From contig JAHFEM010000003.1 in NCBI GenBank assembly GCA_023248505.1, positions 1-13,243 on the forward strand: a stretch of 13,243 nucleotides of DNA. Direction: 5' to 3'. This document shows, in pieces, positions 7,528-13,243 of this stretch; the stretch's first letter is position 1; the number at the start of each line of letters is the position of its first letter. The notes below the pieces were generated by a model. The model was given only the letters and a program-made list of their open reading frames with translations. It was not told the origin of the DNA and did not search any database. The translations under genes and the position numbers were made by a program. Source of the DNA: Nitrospirota bacterium (lineage in GTDB: Bacteria; Nitrospirota; Nitrospiria; SBBL01; Manganitrophaceae).

Positions 7528-8091
7528 TCAATAAATTTTAATTTCCGATCTCTTTCGAACCCCTTCCAACCAATTCCTTTTCTCCGCCTCATCCGACGGA
7601 GAAATCTCGCTCCACATCTTTCGGACCAGGATGAAGCGGCGAACCCCCTCCCTTACCGCGTCGAGCGTAAGCCCCTCTCGAACCAGCGCCGCATCGAAAT
7701 CGCGCTCATCCGGAAACCGTTTTCGGATTCGATCGACCTCCGCTTCGATCTCCTCGGGAGAGATCTTCCCTCCTTGCTTCAGCGCCTCCTGGTAAATCAA
7801 CTCCTCGTCAATGAGTCGCTCCAGCACTTCTCTCCGCAAGCGCATCATCCTCGAAGGGGAAAGCTCTTTGTGGCCGATCTGGCGCAGATAGTTTCGGACC
7901 TCCCTTTCAACGGAGCTCGCCGGGATCGGGATCCGATTGACCTGCGCGGCCGGCGCCGGATCTTCCGACCGCGCTGCCTGCAGCGCGGCGATGAGAAGAT
8001 AAACGGCACAGAGACAAAAAAGTAAAAAAGGCCTTCGTCCGCCCCGACGGCGCCGATCTTTTCCAGCCTGCCGGCCCTTTGCCTCCTTCAT
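7528..8091 (-). CDS. SurA N-domain-like periplasmic chaperone lacking a PPIase domain
   Basis: The 187-aa product has a very basic N-terminus (KDRRRRGGRR, 11-20), a hydrophobic signal or anchor (21-40), then a helical domain resembling the N-terminal chaperone module of SurA/PpiD-type foldases. Recognisable elements are a short V-N-R-I-P-I strand (51-56), a helix ending LRREVLERLIDEELIYQEAL (85-104), [KIS]PEEIEAEVDRIRKRFPDE (109-129), and a final FILVRKMWSEI helix (153-163). The parvulin rotamase domain that normally follows is absent: the protein ends about 24 residues later at IKIY. It starts with an ATGA overlap with the tetraheme gene and precedes the outer-membrane barrel gene. I infer it is a dedicated chaperone for the barrel or for exported cytochromes. 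PPIases and related chaperones are known in some extracellular cytochrome clusters. Confidence 0.8.
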   Translation of the reverse strand: MKEAKGRQAGKDRRRRGGRRPFLLFCLCAVYLLIAALQAARSEDPAPAAQVNRIPIPASSVEREVRNYLRQIGHKELSPSRMMRLRREVLERLIDEELIYQEALKQGGKISPEEIEAEVDRIRKRFPDERDFDAALVREGLTLDAVREGVRRFILVRKMWSEISPSDEAEKRNWLEGVRKRSEIKIY

Positions 8092-9275
8092 TTTTTATGA
8101 CAGCTCAAACAAACCAGGCTCCCTGCATTCCGGTTTTGCGGATTGGCCCCCGGCATTGAAGCCATCCTGAGAAAGAGACTGTTATTGACCGTTTGGGGGT
8201 TGATCGGCTCGGAGAGGGCCGGCTGCCCGCTGGGCCGACTCGCATCATGCGGATTGTGGCAAGAAGCGCATTCGATGTAGGGGGCATCGGGACGATTGGG
8301 ATCGGAAGGGTAGGCCCGGATTCGATCGCGTTTATCCAACGGCAAAAAGGCGCCGTTTGGATTTCGATCAATCCACATCACACTTCCACTTCCCGGAATG
8401 CGTCCCCCTTTGGAGTTGATATTCGTCAGGATCTCGCGAAACTGCGGATCCGTTCGGGGGATCTCGATGCTCACCGGATGATCATCCCGCAGATCGAGGC
8501 CCAGGTTCGGGAACGGCTCGGCCCCCAACGACGCATTCGGTCCTCCCCCGAAAGCATCGAAGAAGACGAATCCTCCCGCCGAATCGTCCCGGCGCCCCTC
8601 TCGAAAGCTGTTCGTAGCATCCACCGCCGGGCCCGAGAAGGTCATCCCGACGCTTCCCCCCGCCCCGTTGAAAACCCGGTTGCTCGGGAAGAAGCCCCCC
8701 GACCCGGAGCTGTTGATCAGCGCATCAAAGGCGACCGCGCCGTCATGACAGGAGAGGCAGGCCAGCGAGACCCCCTTCGGCCGACCCGGCGTCCCAAGCA
8801 TATCTTGCGCATCATAGTTGGGGCTGGTATAGGGGGAAAAGGCCATCGGATTGGAAAGGCGGCGATTCCAAAGGGGGGCGATTCCGGTCACCCCGCCGAC
8901 GTTGCTCCGCGCGGCGTGGGGGGTGTGGCAGAAGATACAGACCTCTTCATTCAAGCGGATATCTCCTTCGATGCCGCGCACCTCCGGGTTGCGCGCGCCC
9001 CGAAGCGAGGTCAGCTCGCCCGCCTTGAGGTCGCTTCCTTCTCCTGCGAGAATATCGGGGTTCGCGGCGAGATTGTGCTTGGTATGCCGCACATCTTCAA
9101 ATGCAAAGACATTCAAAAGCGAAAGCGCCGTTCCGGCCAGCGTCAAGAGAAGGAGAACGCCCTGCCTTCGCGAGCAAAGCGCTGATGGAAGCGCCTCCCC
9201 GGCCCGGGAGAGAAAGCGCCCGATCCGGCTGGAGGTTCCCCTCTGCCGATCAGAGAATCCGCGGCGCGTGATCAT
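8088..9275 (-). CDS. Tetraheme c-type cytochrome, exported
   Basis: The 395-aa product has a long basic N-terminus (residues 1-38) before a hydrophobic signal (about 39-58, possible cleavage after VFA). Four CXXCH motifs start at residues 113 (CIFCHTPH), 173 (CLSCHDG), 336 (CASCHNPH) and 389 (CLSCHKK, at the extreme C-terminus). Conserved words shared with the other two large cytochromes are TKHNLAANP (65-73), APLWNRRLS (133-141) and DLRDDHPVS (261-269), which contain likely distal His ligands. The 160-residue gap between haems 2 and 3 is rich in Gly, Asn and Phe. The ATG overlaps the stop of the upstream NHL gene by 4 bp (ATGA), and its own stop overlaps the chaperone start the same way, so three genes are translationally linked. 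The ribosome-binding site GGAGG (9286-9290) is complementary to CCTCC just before the ATG and may be partly masked. Confidence 0.92.
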   Translation of the reverse strand: MITRRGFSDRQRGTSSRIGRFLSRAGEALPSALCSRRQGVLLLLTLAGTALSLLNVFAFEDVRHTKHNLAANPDILAGEGSDLKAGELTSLRGARNPEVRGIEGDIRLNEEVCIFCHTPHAARSNVGGVTGIAPLWNRRLSNPMAFSPYTSPNYDAQDMLGTPGRPKGVSLACLSCHDGAVAFDALINSSGSGGFFPSNRVFNGAGGSVGMTFSGPAVDATNSFREGRRDDSAGGFVFFDAFGGGPNASLGAEPFPNLGLDLRDDHPVSIEIPRTDPQFREILTNINSKGGRIPGSGSVMWIDRNPNGAFLPLDKRDRIRAYPSDPNRPDAPYIECASCHNPHDASRPSGQPALSEPINPQTVNNSLFLRMASMPGANPQNRNAGSLVCLSCHKK

Positions 9276-10411
9276 GAGGGAGGTTCCTCCGGTTTCTCAT
9301 TTTTTTCCTTTGGACCGATATATTGGAAGATATTAATCCGATGATTGTACTGGTCGGCAATATAGATCCGATCTTGATCGTCGATGGAGAGGCCGGCCGG
9401 CAGCCAGAACTGCCCGTTCTTGCTTCCGAACTCTCCGAAGAATAGAAGGAGCTTCCCCTCCGGGCTGAAGATTTGGACATTGTTGAAGCGGGAATCGACG
9501 ACATAAATATGTCCTTGGGAATCGACCCCGATCCCCTTTGGAAGGGAGAACTGCCCGAAACCGGTTCCGACATTCCCAAACTTGAAGAGGAATTTTCCGG
9601 TGGGATCAAAAATCTGAACCCGGAAGTTCATATCGGTGACATAGACCTTTCCGGAGGCATCGATGAAGAGGTTCGCCGGGAAGTTGAATTCGCCGTCCTC
9701 CGCGCCGCGTTTTCCGAATTCAAACAGGAAATTTCCCTCGAAGTCGTAGACAAAAACCTGATGCTTTCGCGTATCGGCAATGTAGACCTGCTTCAGCGCA
9801 TCGTTGACGGCCACACCGACCGGACGTTCGAGACGGTTTAAATCTCCGATCGTAAAAAGGTATTTCCCCTCTGTATCGTAGACAAGACATTTGCGAAGGA
9901 CCGTATCGGTGACGTAGACCAGTCCACCCTTGTCGACGGCGACCCCCATCGGCCCGGCGAGGGCCCCCGGGCCGTCGACGCCGATCATCGAGAAGCGCCC
10001 CTGCCGGGCATCGAAAACCAAGATTTTTCTCCAACCCGAGTCGGCCACATAAAGACGCCCTTCCGGCGTGGCAAAAACGCCATACGGCTTCACCAGCTTG
10101 GCGCCGGAGGAGCCTCCGAAGAGGGCCGCTTTGATCCGCTCTCCCCACCCTTTTCTCTCGACATCTTCGGAAGAATCGATGCTCGAGAGGAACTTCACAC
10201 GGGGTGTTTCGGGGGGGGCGGGCCAGACCAGGCCCCGGTCGGGCGCTTGCGCCTTCCCGCCGCATCCGGCCAGGACGAGCAGGGACAGTACAAGAATTAA
10301 ATAACGGGAGGCGGAAGGCGGAAGGGGGGAGGCGGAAAGGCCAAAACAAATTCTTTCACCCCTCACGTCTAACGCCTCAGGCCTCACGCCTTCCTCATTC
10401 GTATAAAACAC
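9272..10411 (-). CDS. Six-bladed NHL beta-propeller lipoprotein (first copy)
   Basis: The 379-aa product has a lipobox LAGC (Cys50) after a hydrophobic run (37-49) and a linker ending VWPAPPETPRVKFL. Six NHL blades follow, e.g. VYVTDMNFRVQIFD, KGIGVDSQGHIYVVDSRFNN and AGLSIDDQDRIYIADQYNHR. It is paralogous to the NHL lipoprotein at 4483-5556; both share the proline-rich linker, FWLP[SA]G in blade 6 and a charged tail. The longest start is GTG (10409-10411), preceded by AGGAGG that overlaps the stop codon of the pentaheme gene (TAGGAGG), with only 4 bp spacing. This start gives an unusually long 36-residue n-region encoded largely by repeat sequence. Downstream GTG codons at residue 9 or residue 16 (10364-10366) would give a more normal lipoprotein signal. 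The role is unknown; an envelope scaffold for the cytochromes is inference. Confidence 0.87.
   Translation of the reverse strand: MFYTNEEGVRPEALDVRGERICFGLSASPLPPSASRYLILVLSLLVLAGCGGKAQAPDRGLVWPAPPETPRVKFLSSIDSSEDVERKGWGERIKAALFGGSSGAKLVKPYGVFATPEGRLYVADSGWRKILVFDARQGRFSMIGVDGPGALAGPMGVAVDKGGLVYVTDTVLRKCLVYDTEGKYLFTIGDLNRLERPVGVAVNDALKQVYIADTRKHQVFVYDFEGNFLFEFGKRGAEDGEFNFPANLFIDASGKVYVTDMNFRVQIFDPTGKFLFKFGNVGTGFGQFSLPKGIGVDSQGHIYVVDSRFNNVQIFSPEGKLLLFFGEFGSKNGQFWLPAGLSIDDQDRIYIADQYNHRINIFQYIGPKEKNEKPEEPPS
10306..10390. repeat. Degenerate GGAGGCGGAAGG / CCTCACG repeat cluster
   Basis: Two near-identical units, GGGAGGCGGAAGG (10306-10318) and GGGAGGCGGAAAGG (10327-10340), are followed by two CCTCACG words (10361-10367, 10382-10388). 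The segment is related to the heptamer repeat at 5551-5571 and the word at 12638-12650. It lies in the 5' coding part of the NHL lipoprotein gene and encodes the low-complexity Leu/Ser/Pro segment just before the signal hydrophobic stretch. Confidence 0.55.
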
Positions 10412-10419
10412 CTTTCCTC

Positions 10420-11226
10420 CTACTTCTGATGACAGGTCAAACAGAGGGCGCTTCCCCGATTGGAGGCCCTCAGAAAAGGATCCCGTCCCTCCATGTTCTT
10501 TTCATCCGGACTATGAATATCATGGCAGGAGGCGCATTGGACCTTGTCTCCCTCAAAGGTTTGAACCCCATTCGGGAACATGCGGCCCCCGTCGGGCTTG
10601 AGGATGGTCGGTTGATTGAACTGCGGATCAATATCCAGGGTCGGGTAGACCATTGAGATGGCGTGATCGTCCCGGAGATCCTTCGTGAAGTAACGGACCG
10701 TCGCATCGTGCGCCCCGGAAAGACCGCCATAGGCCCCTTCAGACCGATTATGGCACTTCGAGCAGGCATCGCTCCCCGGTTCACCTTCCAGGGTCATCCG
10801 ATAATGTGAGCCGGTTTCGACGGTATCATGAAATTGCGGCGGCTTGAGGACCGAATCGAGCGCCACCGACCCGTCGTGGCAGGAGAGACAGGCGAGGGAG
10901 ATTCCGTCCGGCGCTTTCGGGGGGACCGAATCGAAGTTGGGGCTGGAATACATCTGATAGCCCCGCTGCTGCGGAAGCTCTCGATTCCAGAGGGGAGCAA
11001 AGCTGCTGCTGTTATGAGGAGTATGGCAGTAGACGCAGGCCTCGCGGTAGTCGTTGAACGTCCCTCCCTGCATCGGGCCGGTCTCGTTCTGATACCCGCG
11101 CCAATTGAGTGCGGAGAGATCATGCCGGGATCGGATGATAGAACCACCCCTGGCCGAGGCGGAAACAAAGAGGATAAAACCGACGCTTCCCAACAAGATG
11201 AAAACTTGAATTCTCTTAAATGTCAT
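10420..11226 (-). CDS. Pentaheme c-type cytochrome, exported; first gene of the leftward operon
   Basis: The 268-aa product has a signal peptide (hydrophobic 7-22, likely cleavage after SASA at 22-25). Five CXXCH motifs start at residues 64 (CVYCHTPH), 113 (CLSCHDG), 155 (CSKCHN), 231 (CASCHDIH) and 262 (CLTCHQK at the C-terminus). Shared words with the tetra- and dodecaheme proteins are RHDLSAL (34-40), FAPLWNREL (76-84) and DLRDDHAIS (183-191). It is the shortest and simplest member of this cytochrome group. Compared with the tetraheme protein it has an extra haem between the second and the penultimate motifs. The start is ATG (11224-11226) with GGAG 10 bp upstream. It lies about 110 nt downstream of a strong promoter. 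Its stop codon overlaps the ribosome-binding site of the next gene. The role is inferred to be periplasmic or surface electron transfer. Confidence 0.93.
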   Translation of the reverse strand: MTFKRIQVFILLGSVGFILFVSASARGGSIIRSRHDLSALNWRGYQNETGPMQGGTFNDYREACVYCHTPHNSSSFAPLWNRELPQQRGYQMYSSPNFDSVPPKAPDGISLACLSCHDGSVALDSVLKPPQFHDTVETGSHYRMTLEGEPGSDACSKCHNRSEGAYGGLSGAHDATVRYFTKDLRDDHAISMVYPTLDIDPQFNQPTILKPDGGRMFPNGVQTFEGDKVQCASCHDIHSPDEKNMEGRDPFLRASNRGSALCLTCHQK

Positions 11227-11345
11227 CCTGGACGGACTCCCGACGCGTTTTCATCTCATTCGGCAGGGCGGTTCTTTGAGGCTTCAACTAAGGGAATCTG
11301 AGAGAAAGCTGGTCGCGGATACGAATACAAAAAATCCCAAGGATT

Positions 11346-11373
11346 ACTATAGTTTTTTTTACACTTTTGTCAA
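11346..11373 (-). promoter_or_regulatory. Sigma70-type promoter of the leftward operon
   Basis: Reading leftward: TTGACA (11368-11373), a 16-bp spacer containing an A8 run, then TATAGT (11346-11351). The predicted start is near 11339, giving a leader of about 110 nt. The first ten bases, TTGACAAAAG, are identical to those of the facing promoter and of the dodecaheme promoter. Confidence 0.65.
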
Positions 11374-11443
11374 GAAAAAAATCGGAAAGACGATATGAAA
11401 AGCCTCTCTTTTTCATTTAGTTGAATGGTTTGAATGAAATTTG

Positions 11444-11470
11444 TTGACAAAAGAAAAGGGGTATGATAAT
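11444..11470 (+). promoter_or_regulatory. Sigma70-type promoter of the c7 cytochrome genes
   Basis: TTGACA (11444-11449) and GATAAT (11465-11470) are separated by 15 bp, which is short of the usual 17; TTGTTG (11441-11446) at 18 bp is an alternative -35. The predicted start near 11476 gives a leader of about 36 nt before the ATG at 11513. It faces away from the leftward operon promoter; the two TTGACAAAAG words are about 70 bp apart. Confidence 0.55.
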
Positions 11471-11512
11471 GAAGCGGTTGGATTCCACTTCGGCATGGAT
11501 GAGGGAGGGAAG

Positions 11513-11884
11513 ATGAAAAGTGTTCGGATCGGCATTATACTCGGATTAGGCCTTCTGCTGGCGTACATGTGGGGCGGCGATCGGGTGTCGGGGTACTACG
11601 GCGATATGGTCCTGAACAGCAAGGCTGAAAAACGGGGGATGCCGCCGGTGGTCTTCCCTCACTGGTACCATCGCGCGGAATTTAAGTGTAAGGTTTGCCA
11701 CCCTGCCATTTTTGAAATGCGGTCCGGGGCCAATGATATTGACATGAAAAAAATTATCATCGACGGACAATTTTGCGGAAAATGCCATAATGGAACCATT
11801 TCGTGGAAACCGATCGACTGCGGTCGCTGCCACTCCGGAACACCGGGGATGACGACAGGGGTTCTTGAAGGCTTTCCAAGATAG
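11513..11884 (+). CDS. Triheme c7-type cytochrome, exported
   Basis: The 123-aa product has an N-terminal hydrophobic signal or anchor (5-18). The C-terminal domain is c7-like: FPHWYHRAEFKCKVCHPAIF (48-67) with CXXCH motifs starting at residues 59, 88 (CGKCHNG) and 103 (CGRCHSG). The His-containing FPHWYH just before haem 1 is the usual distal-ligand motif. Small triheme c7 proteins are typically periplasmic electron shuttles between inner-membrane donors and outer-membrane conduits. The ATG at 11513 is chosen because AGGGAGG lies 4-5 bp upstream and the signal begins there; an in-frame upstream start at 11441 would overlap the promoter. It is 61 bp upstream of a second c7-type gene, likely co-transcribed. 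Confidence 0.9.
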   Translation: MKSVRIGIILGLGLLLAYMWGGDRVSGYYGDMVLNSKAEKRGMPPVVFPHWYHRAEFKCKVCHPAIFEMRSGANDIDMKKIIIDGQFCGKCHNGTISWKPIDCGRCHSGTPGMTTGVLEGFPR

Positions 11885-11945
11885 CATTCTTAATTTATAT
11901 TATTGATGACGACTTGTTTTGCTTGAATCATTCGGGAGGGTTCTG

Positions 11946-12626
11946 ATGGCTTGGGTAAAAGAACGAAAAAAATATCTCTATACCGGATGCTTGCTCATAC
12001 TTCTTTCCCTCACCACCCTCTATGCCTGCATCCGGCAAGCCAAGAGCGAAACGGCCAATCCGACGGCGGCACCTACACAGGTCGCGCAAGCCACGCCGGC
12101 TCAGGTGCCGGTTCAACCGCCTGCCCAAGCCAAAGAAAAAGATCTTTCGGCGCAGCCTCCTCTGATTGCTCCCCCGCCCTCCAGCGCCGTTCCGCAATTC
12201 GCTGATCCGACCAAGCTTCCCGAACCGGGACCTCCCTATAATCGGGACAACTCAAACGGAGATGTGGTGCTGAAAGATTTTCCGACCGATGCCGTCGGAG
12301 CGATCGATTGGGTCAAATCTTTTAAAGAAAATATGATTAAGCCGCACGAAGCGCTCGACCTCAATAAGCCGCCCGTTCCTCCGTTTATGTTCGATATCGA
12401 AATTCCGGCGGTCGGCTCCATGCCGAACGTGATTTTTCCGCACTTCCCGCATACCTTCTGGTTGGATTGTGCAAATTGCCACCCCGGCATCTTCATGATG
12501 AAGAAGGGGGGCAACCCTATCTCGATGGTCAAGATCGTCAACGGGGAATTTTGTGGGCGCTGCCATGGTCGGGTGGCTTTCCCTCTCGCGAACTGCACCC
12601 GTTGTCACGTCAAACCCAAGAGCTAG
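11946..12626 (+). CDS. Triheme c7-type cytochrome with Pro/Ala-rich linker, probable lipoprotein
   Basis: The 226-aa product has a hydrophobic signal (13-27) followed by LYAC, a plausible lipobox (Cys28). Residues about 35-100 are a Pro/Ala/Gln-rich, probably disordered linker. The C-terminal domain (about 150-226) matches the preceding c7 protein: VIFPHFPHTFWLDCANCHPG (162-181), then GEFCGRCHG (200-208) and CTRCH (217-221), three CXXCH in all. The design suggests a haem head tethered to a membrane by a flexible arm, able to span part of the periplasm; this is inference. The start ATG (11946-11948) follows GGGAGGG by 5 bp. A paralog of its upstream neighbour at the haem domain, it differs by the long tether. 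Confidence 0.9.
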   Translation: MAWVKERKKYLYTGCLLILLSLTTLYACIRQAKSETANPTAAPTQVAQATPAQVPVQPPAQAKEKDLSAQPPLIAPPPSSAVPQFADPTKLPEPGPPYNRDNSNGDVVLKDFPTDAVGAIDWVKSFKENMIKPHEALDLNKPPVPPFMFDIEIPAVGSMPNVIFPHFPHTFWLDCANCHPGIFMMKKGGNPISMVKIVNGEFCGRCHGRVAFPLANCTRCHVKPKS

Positions 12627-12637
12627 AAAAGGGAAGG

Positions 12638-12650
12638 GGGGAGGCGTGAG
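12638..12650 (+). repeat. Dispersed repeat word GGGGAGGCGTGAG
   Basis: Just after the stop of the second c7 gene. The 12-mer GGGAGGCGTGAG is identical to the minus-strand sequence of the heptamer repeat at 5551-5571, and similar words cluster at 10306-10390. Confidence 0.5.
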
Positions 12651-12652
12651 TC

Positions 12653-12684
12653 GGAAGGGGAAAATGATCTGTTTCCCCCGCTTC
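12653..12684 (+). terminator. Possible terminator hairpin after the c7 genes
   Basis: GGGGAAA (12657-12663) can pair with TTTCCCC (12672-12678) over an 8-nt loop; GAAG/CTTC extends the stem across a 2-nt bulge. The following GGGTTTCT has only a short T-run, so termination strength is uncertain. The remainder of the gap to 12793 shows no convincing promoter. Confidence 0.35.
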
Positions 12685-12793
12685 GGGTTTCTCCTGCTCA
12701 ATCCAAATGGGTCCGCTTCCAGGTTGTGATCGATTTTCCTCCTGTTCACTAAAACCTGAATCAACTGGAACGCCTCACCCGATCGATGCCAAA

Positions 12794-13243
12794 ATGCGTT
12801 TAGACAAGCTGAATCATTCATCGATAAAAACAGGCCTGATCGCCTTGGTTCTGGCCCTCCTCCTGATGGATCCCGCTTGGGCTGGGAGGAAGAGCGACAA
12901 AGAACAAGAGCGCCTGATCGGACCGGTCAAGACTGTTTTGATTGAGATGACGAAGATCACAAACGAAAACGGGAAATGGGTCGAGGGCCACCGCATCCCT
13001 TGGCTCTCCAACACCTACGATCTCCAGGGAAACAGAATCGAGGAGGTCCAGCTCTACGATGACGTCTCCCTCAACTTCAAATCGATATTTAATTATGATG
13101 CGCGGGGGAACCCAACGGAAGGGGTCGAATACGACTACAAAGATTTTCCCACCTTTAAGTGGACCTATACCCAGGATGCCGAGCGGAATCGAATCGAAGA
13201 GACGCGCACCCAGATCAACGGCGTCCTCTTTTCGAAAGCGACC
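12794..13243 (+). CDS. Exported protein with YD/RHS-like repeats, 5' part only
   Basis: The frame is open to the right edge (150 codons visible). It starts with ATG (12794-12796), without a clear ribosome-binding site, so the start is tentative. An N-terminal signal peptide (hydrophobic 13-26) ends in PAWA-G (27-31). The mature part begins with a helical, charged stretch and IGPVKTVLIEMTK (42-54). Three repeats of the YD type follow: NTYDLQGNRIEEVQLYD, FNYDARGNPTEGVEYD and YTQDAERNRIEETRTQ, each about 25-30 residues apart and built on a [YT]-x-D-x-x-[GR]-N core. Such repeats form beta-strand arrays in secreted RHS/YD proteins. There is no haem motif in the visible part, and whether it belongs to the cytochrome system cannot be told from here. 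Confidence 0.75.
   Translation, partial: MRLDKLNHSSIKTGLIALVLALLLMDPAWAGRKSDKEQERLIGPVKTVLIEMTKITNENGKWVEGHRIPWLSNTYDLQGNRIEEVQLYDDVSLNFKSIFNYDARGNPTEGVEYDYKDFPTFKWTYTQDAERNRIEETRTQINGVLFSKAT

Noticed and set aside
8193..9185. Rightward open frame opposite the tetraheme cytochrome
   Set aside because: Shadow; the minus strand has four haem motifs, a signal peptide and overlapping neighbours.
11227..11340. Possible cyclic-di-GMP (GEMM) riboswitch in the 110-nt leader of the leftward operon
   Set aside because: Considered because such riboswitches precede cytochrome genes in Geobacter, but I could not find the conserved core sequences or a convincing paired stem.
11334..11344. Small palindrome ATCC-CAA-GGAT at the predicted start of the leftward transcript
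   Set aside because: Only 4-bp arms; too short to call an operator.
11441..11512. Upstream extension of the first c7 cytochrome (start at 11441)
   Set aside because: It would overlap the promoter and place 24 polar residues before the signal peptide; the ATG at 11513 has a strong ribosome-binding site.
1..13243. CRISPR arrays, tRNA or rRNA genes, insertion sequences
   Set aside because: No regularly spaced repeats, cloverleaf-like sequence, transposase-like protein or terminal inverted repeats were seen apart from the short element at 7452-7513.

Overview
The window looks like a Gram-negative, metal- or mineral-respiring (or mineral-oxidising) bacterium. The evidence is a dense cluster of multiheme c-type cytochromes next to an outer-membrane beta-barrel, lipoproteins with lipoboxes, and a SurA-like periplasmic chaperone. 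Base composition, the many NHL propellers and the short dispersed repeats would suit Nitrospirota or a deltaproteobacterium-like lineage. That assignment is inference: no rRNA or other phylogenetic marker is present.

Layout. Positions 2-511 (+) are the 3' end of a beta-propeller protein. A convergent junction follows. Then comes an eight-gene leftward block (11226 down to 561): pentaheme cytochrome, NHL propeller lipoprotein, tetraheme cytochrome, SurA-N-type chaperone, a 62-bp palindromic repeat element, outer-membrane beta-barrel, second NHL propeller lipoprotein, a 1005-aa dodecaheme cytochrome, and a membrane-anchored formylglycine-generating-enzyme-fold protein that lacks the catalytic cysteine region. 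Gene junctions are tight: two ATGA 4-bp overlaps, and gaps of 2, 8 and 19 bp. The two looser gaps are 104 bp (containing the repeat) and about 90 bp (containing a good internal promoter). A divergent intergenic region (11227-11512) carries facing promoters. To its right two small rightward genes encode triheme c7-type cytochromes, followed by a repeat and possible terminator, then the 5' part of an exported YD-repeat-like protein that runs off the end.

How they may work together. The five cytochromes carry 27 haem-binding motifs in total. The beta-barrel (ending in Phe, no Cys), the periplasmic-chaperone-like protein and the haem proteins together have the parts expected of a porin-cytochrome conduit or an extracellular-cytochrome export locus. 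The small c7-type proteins are plausible periplasmic electron shuttles. The paired propeller lipoproteins and the FGE-fold protein are accessory parts of unknown role. Three promoters (for the leftward operon, the dodecaheme gene, and the c7 genes) share the same ten bases TTGACAAAAG at the -35 region, which suggests coordinated expression.
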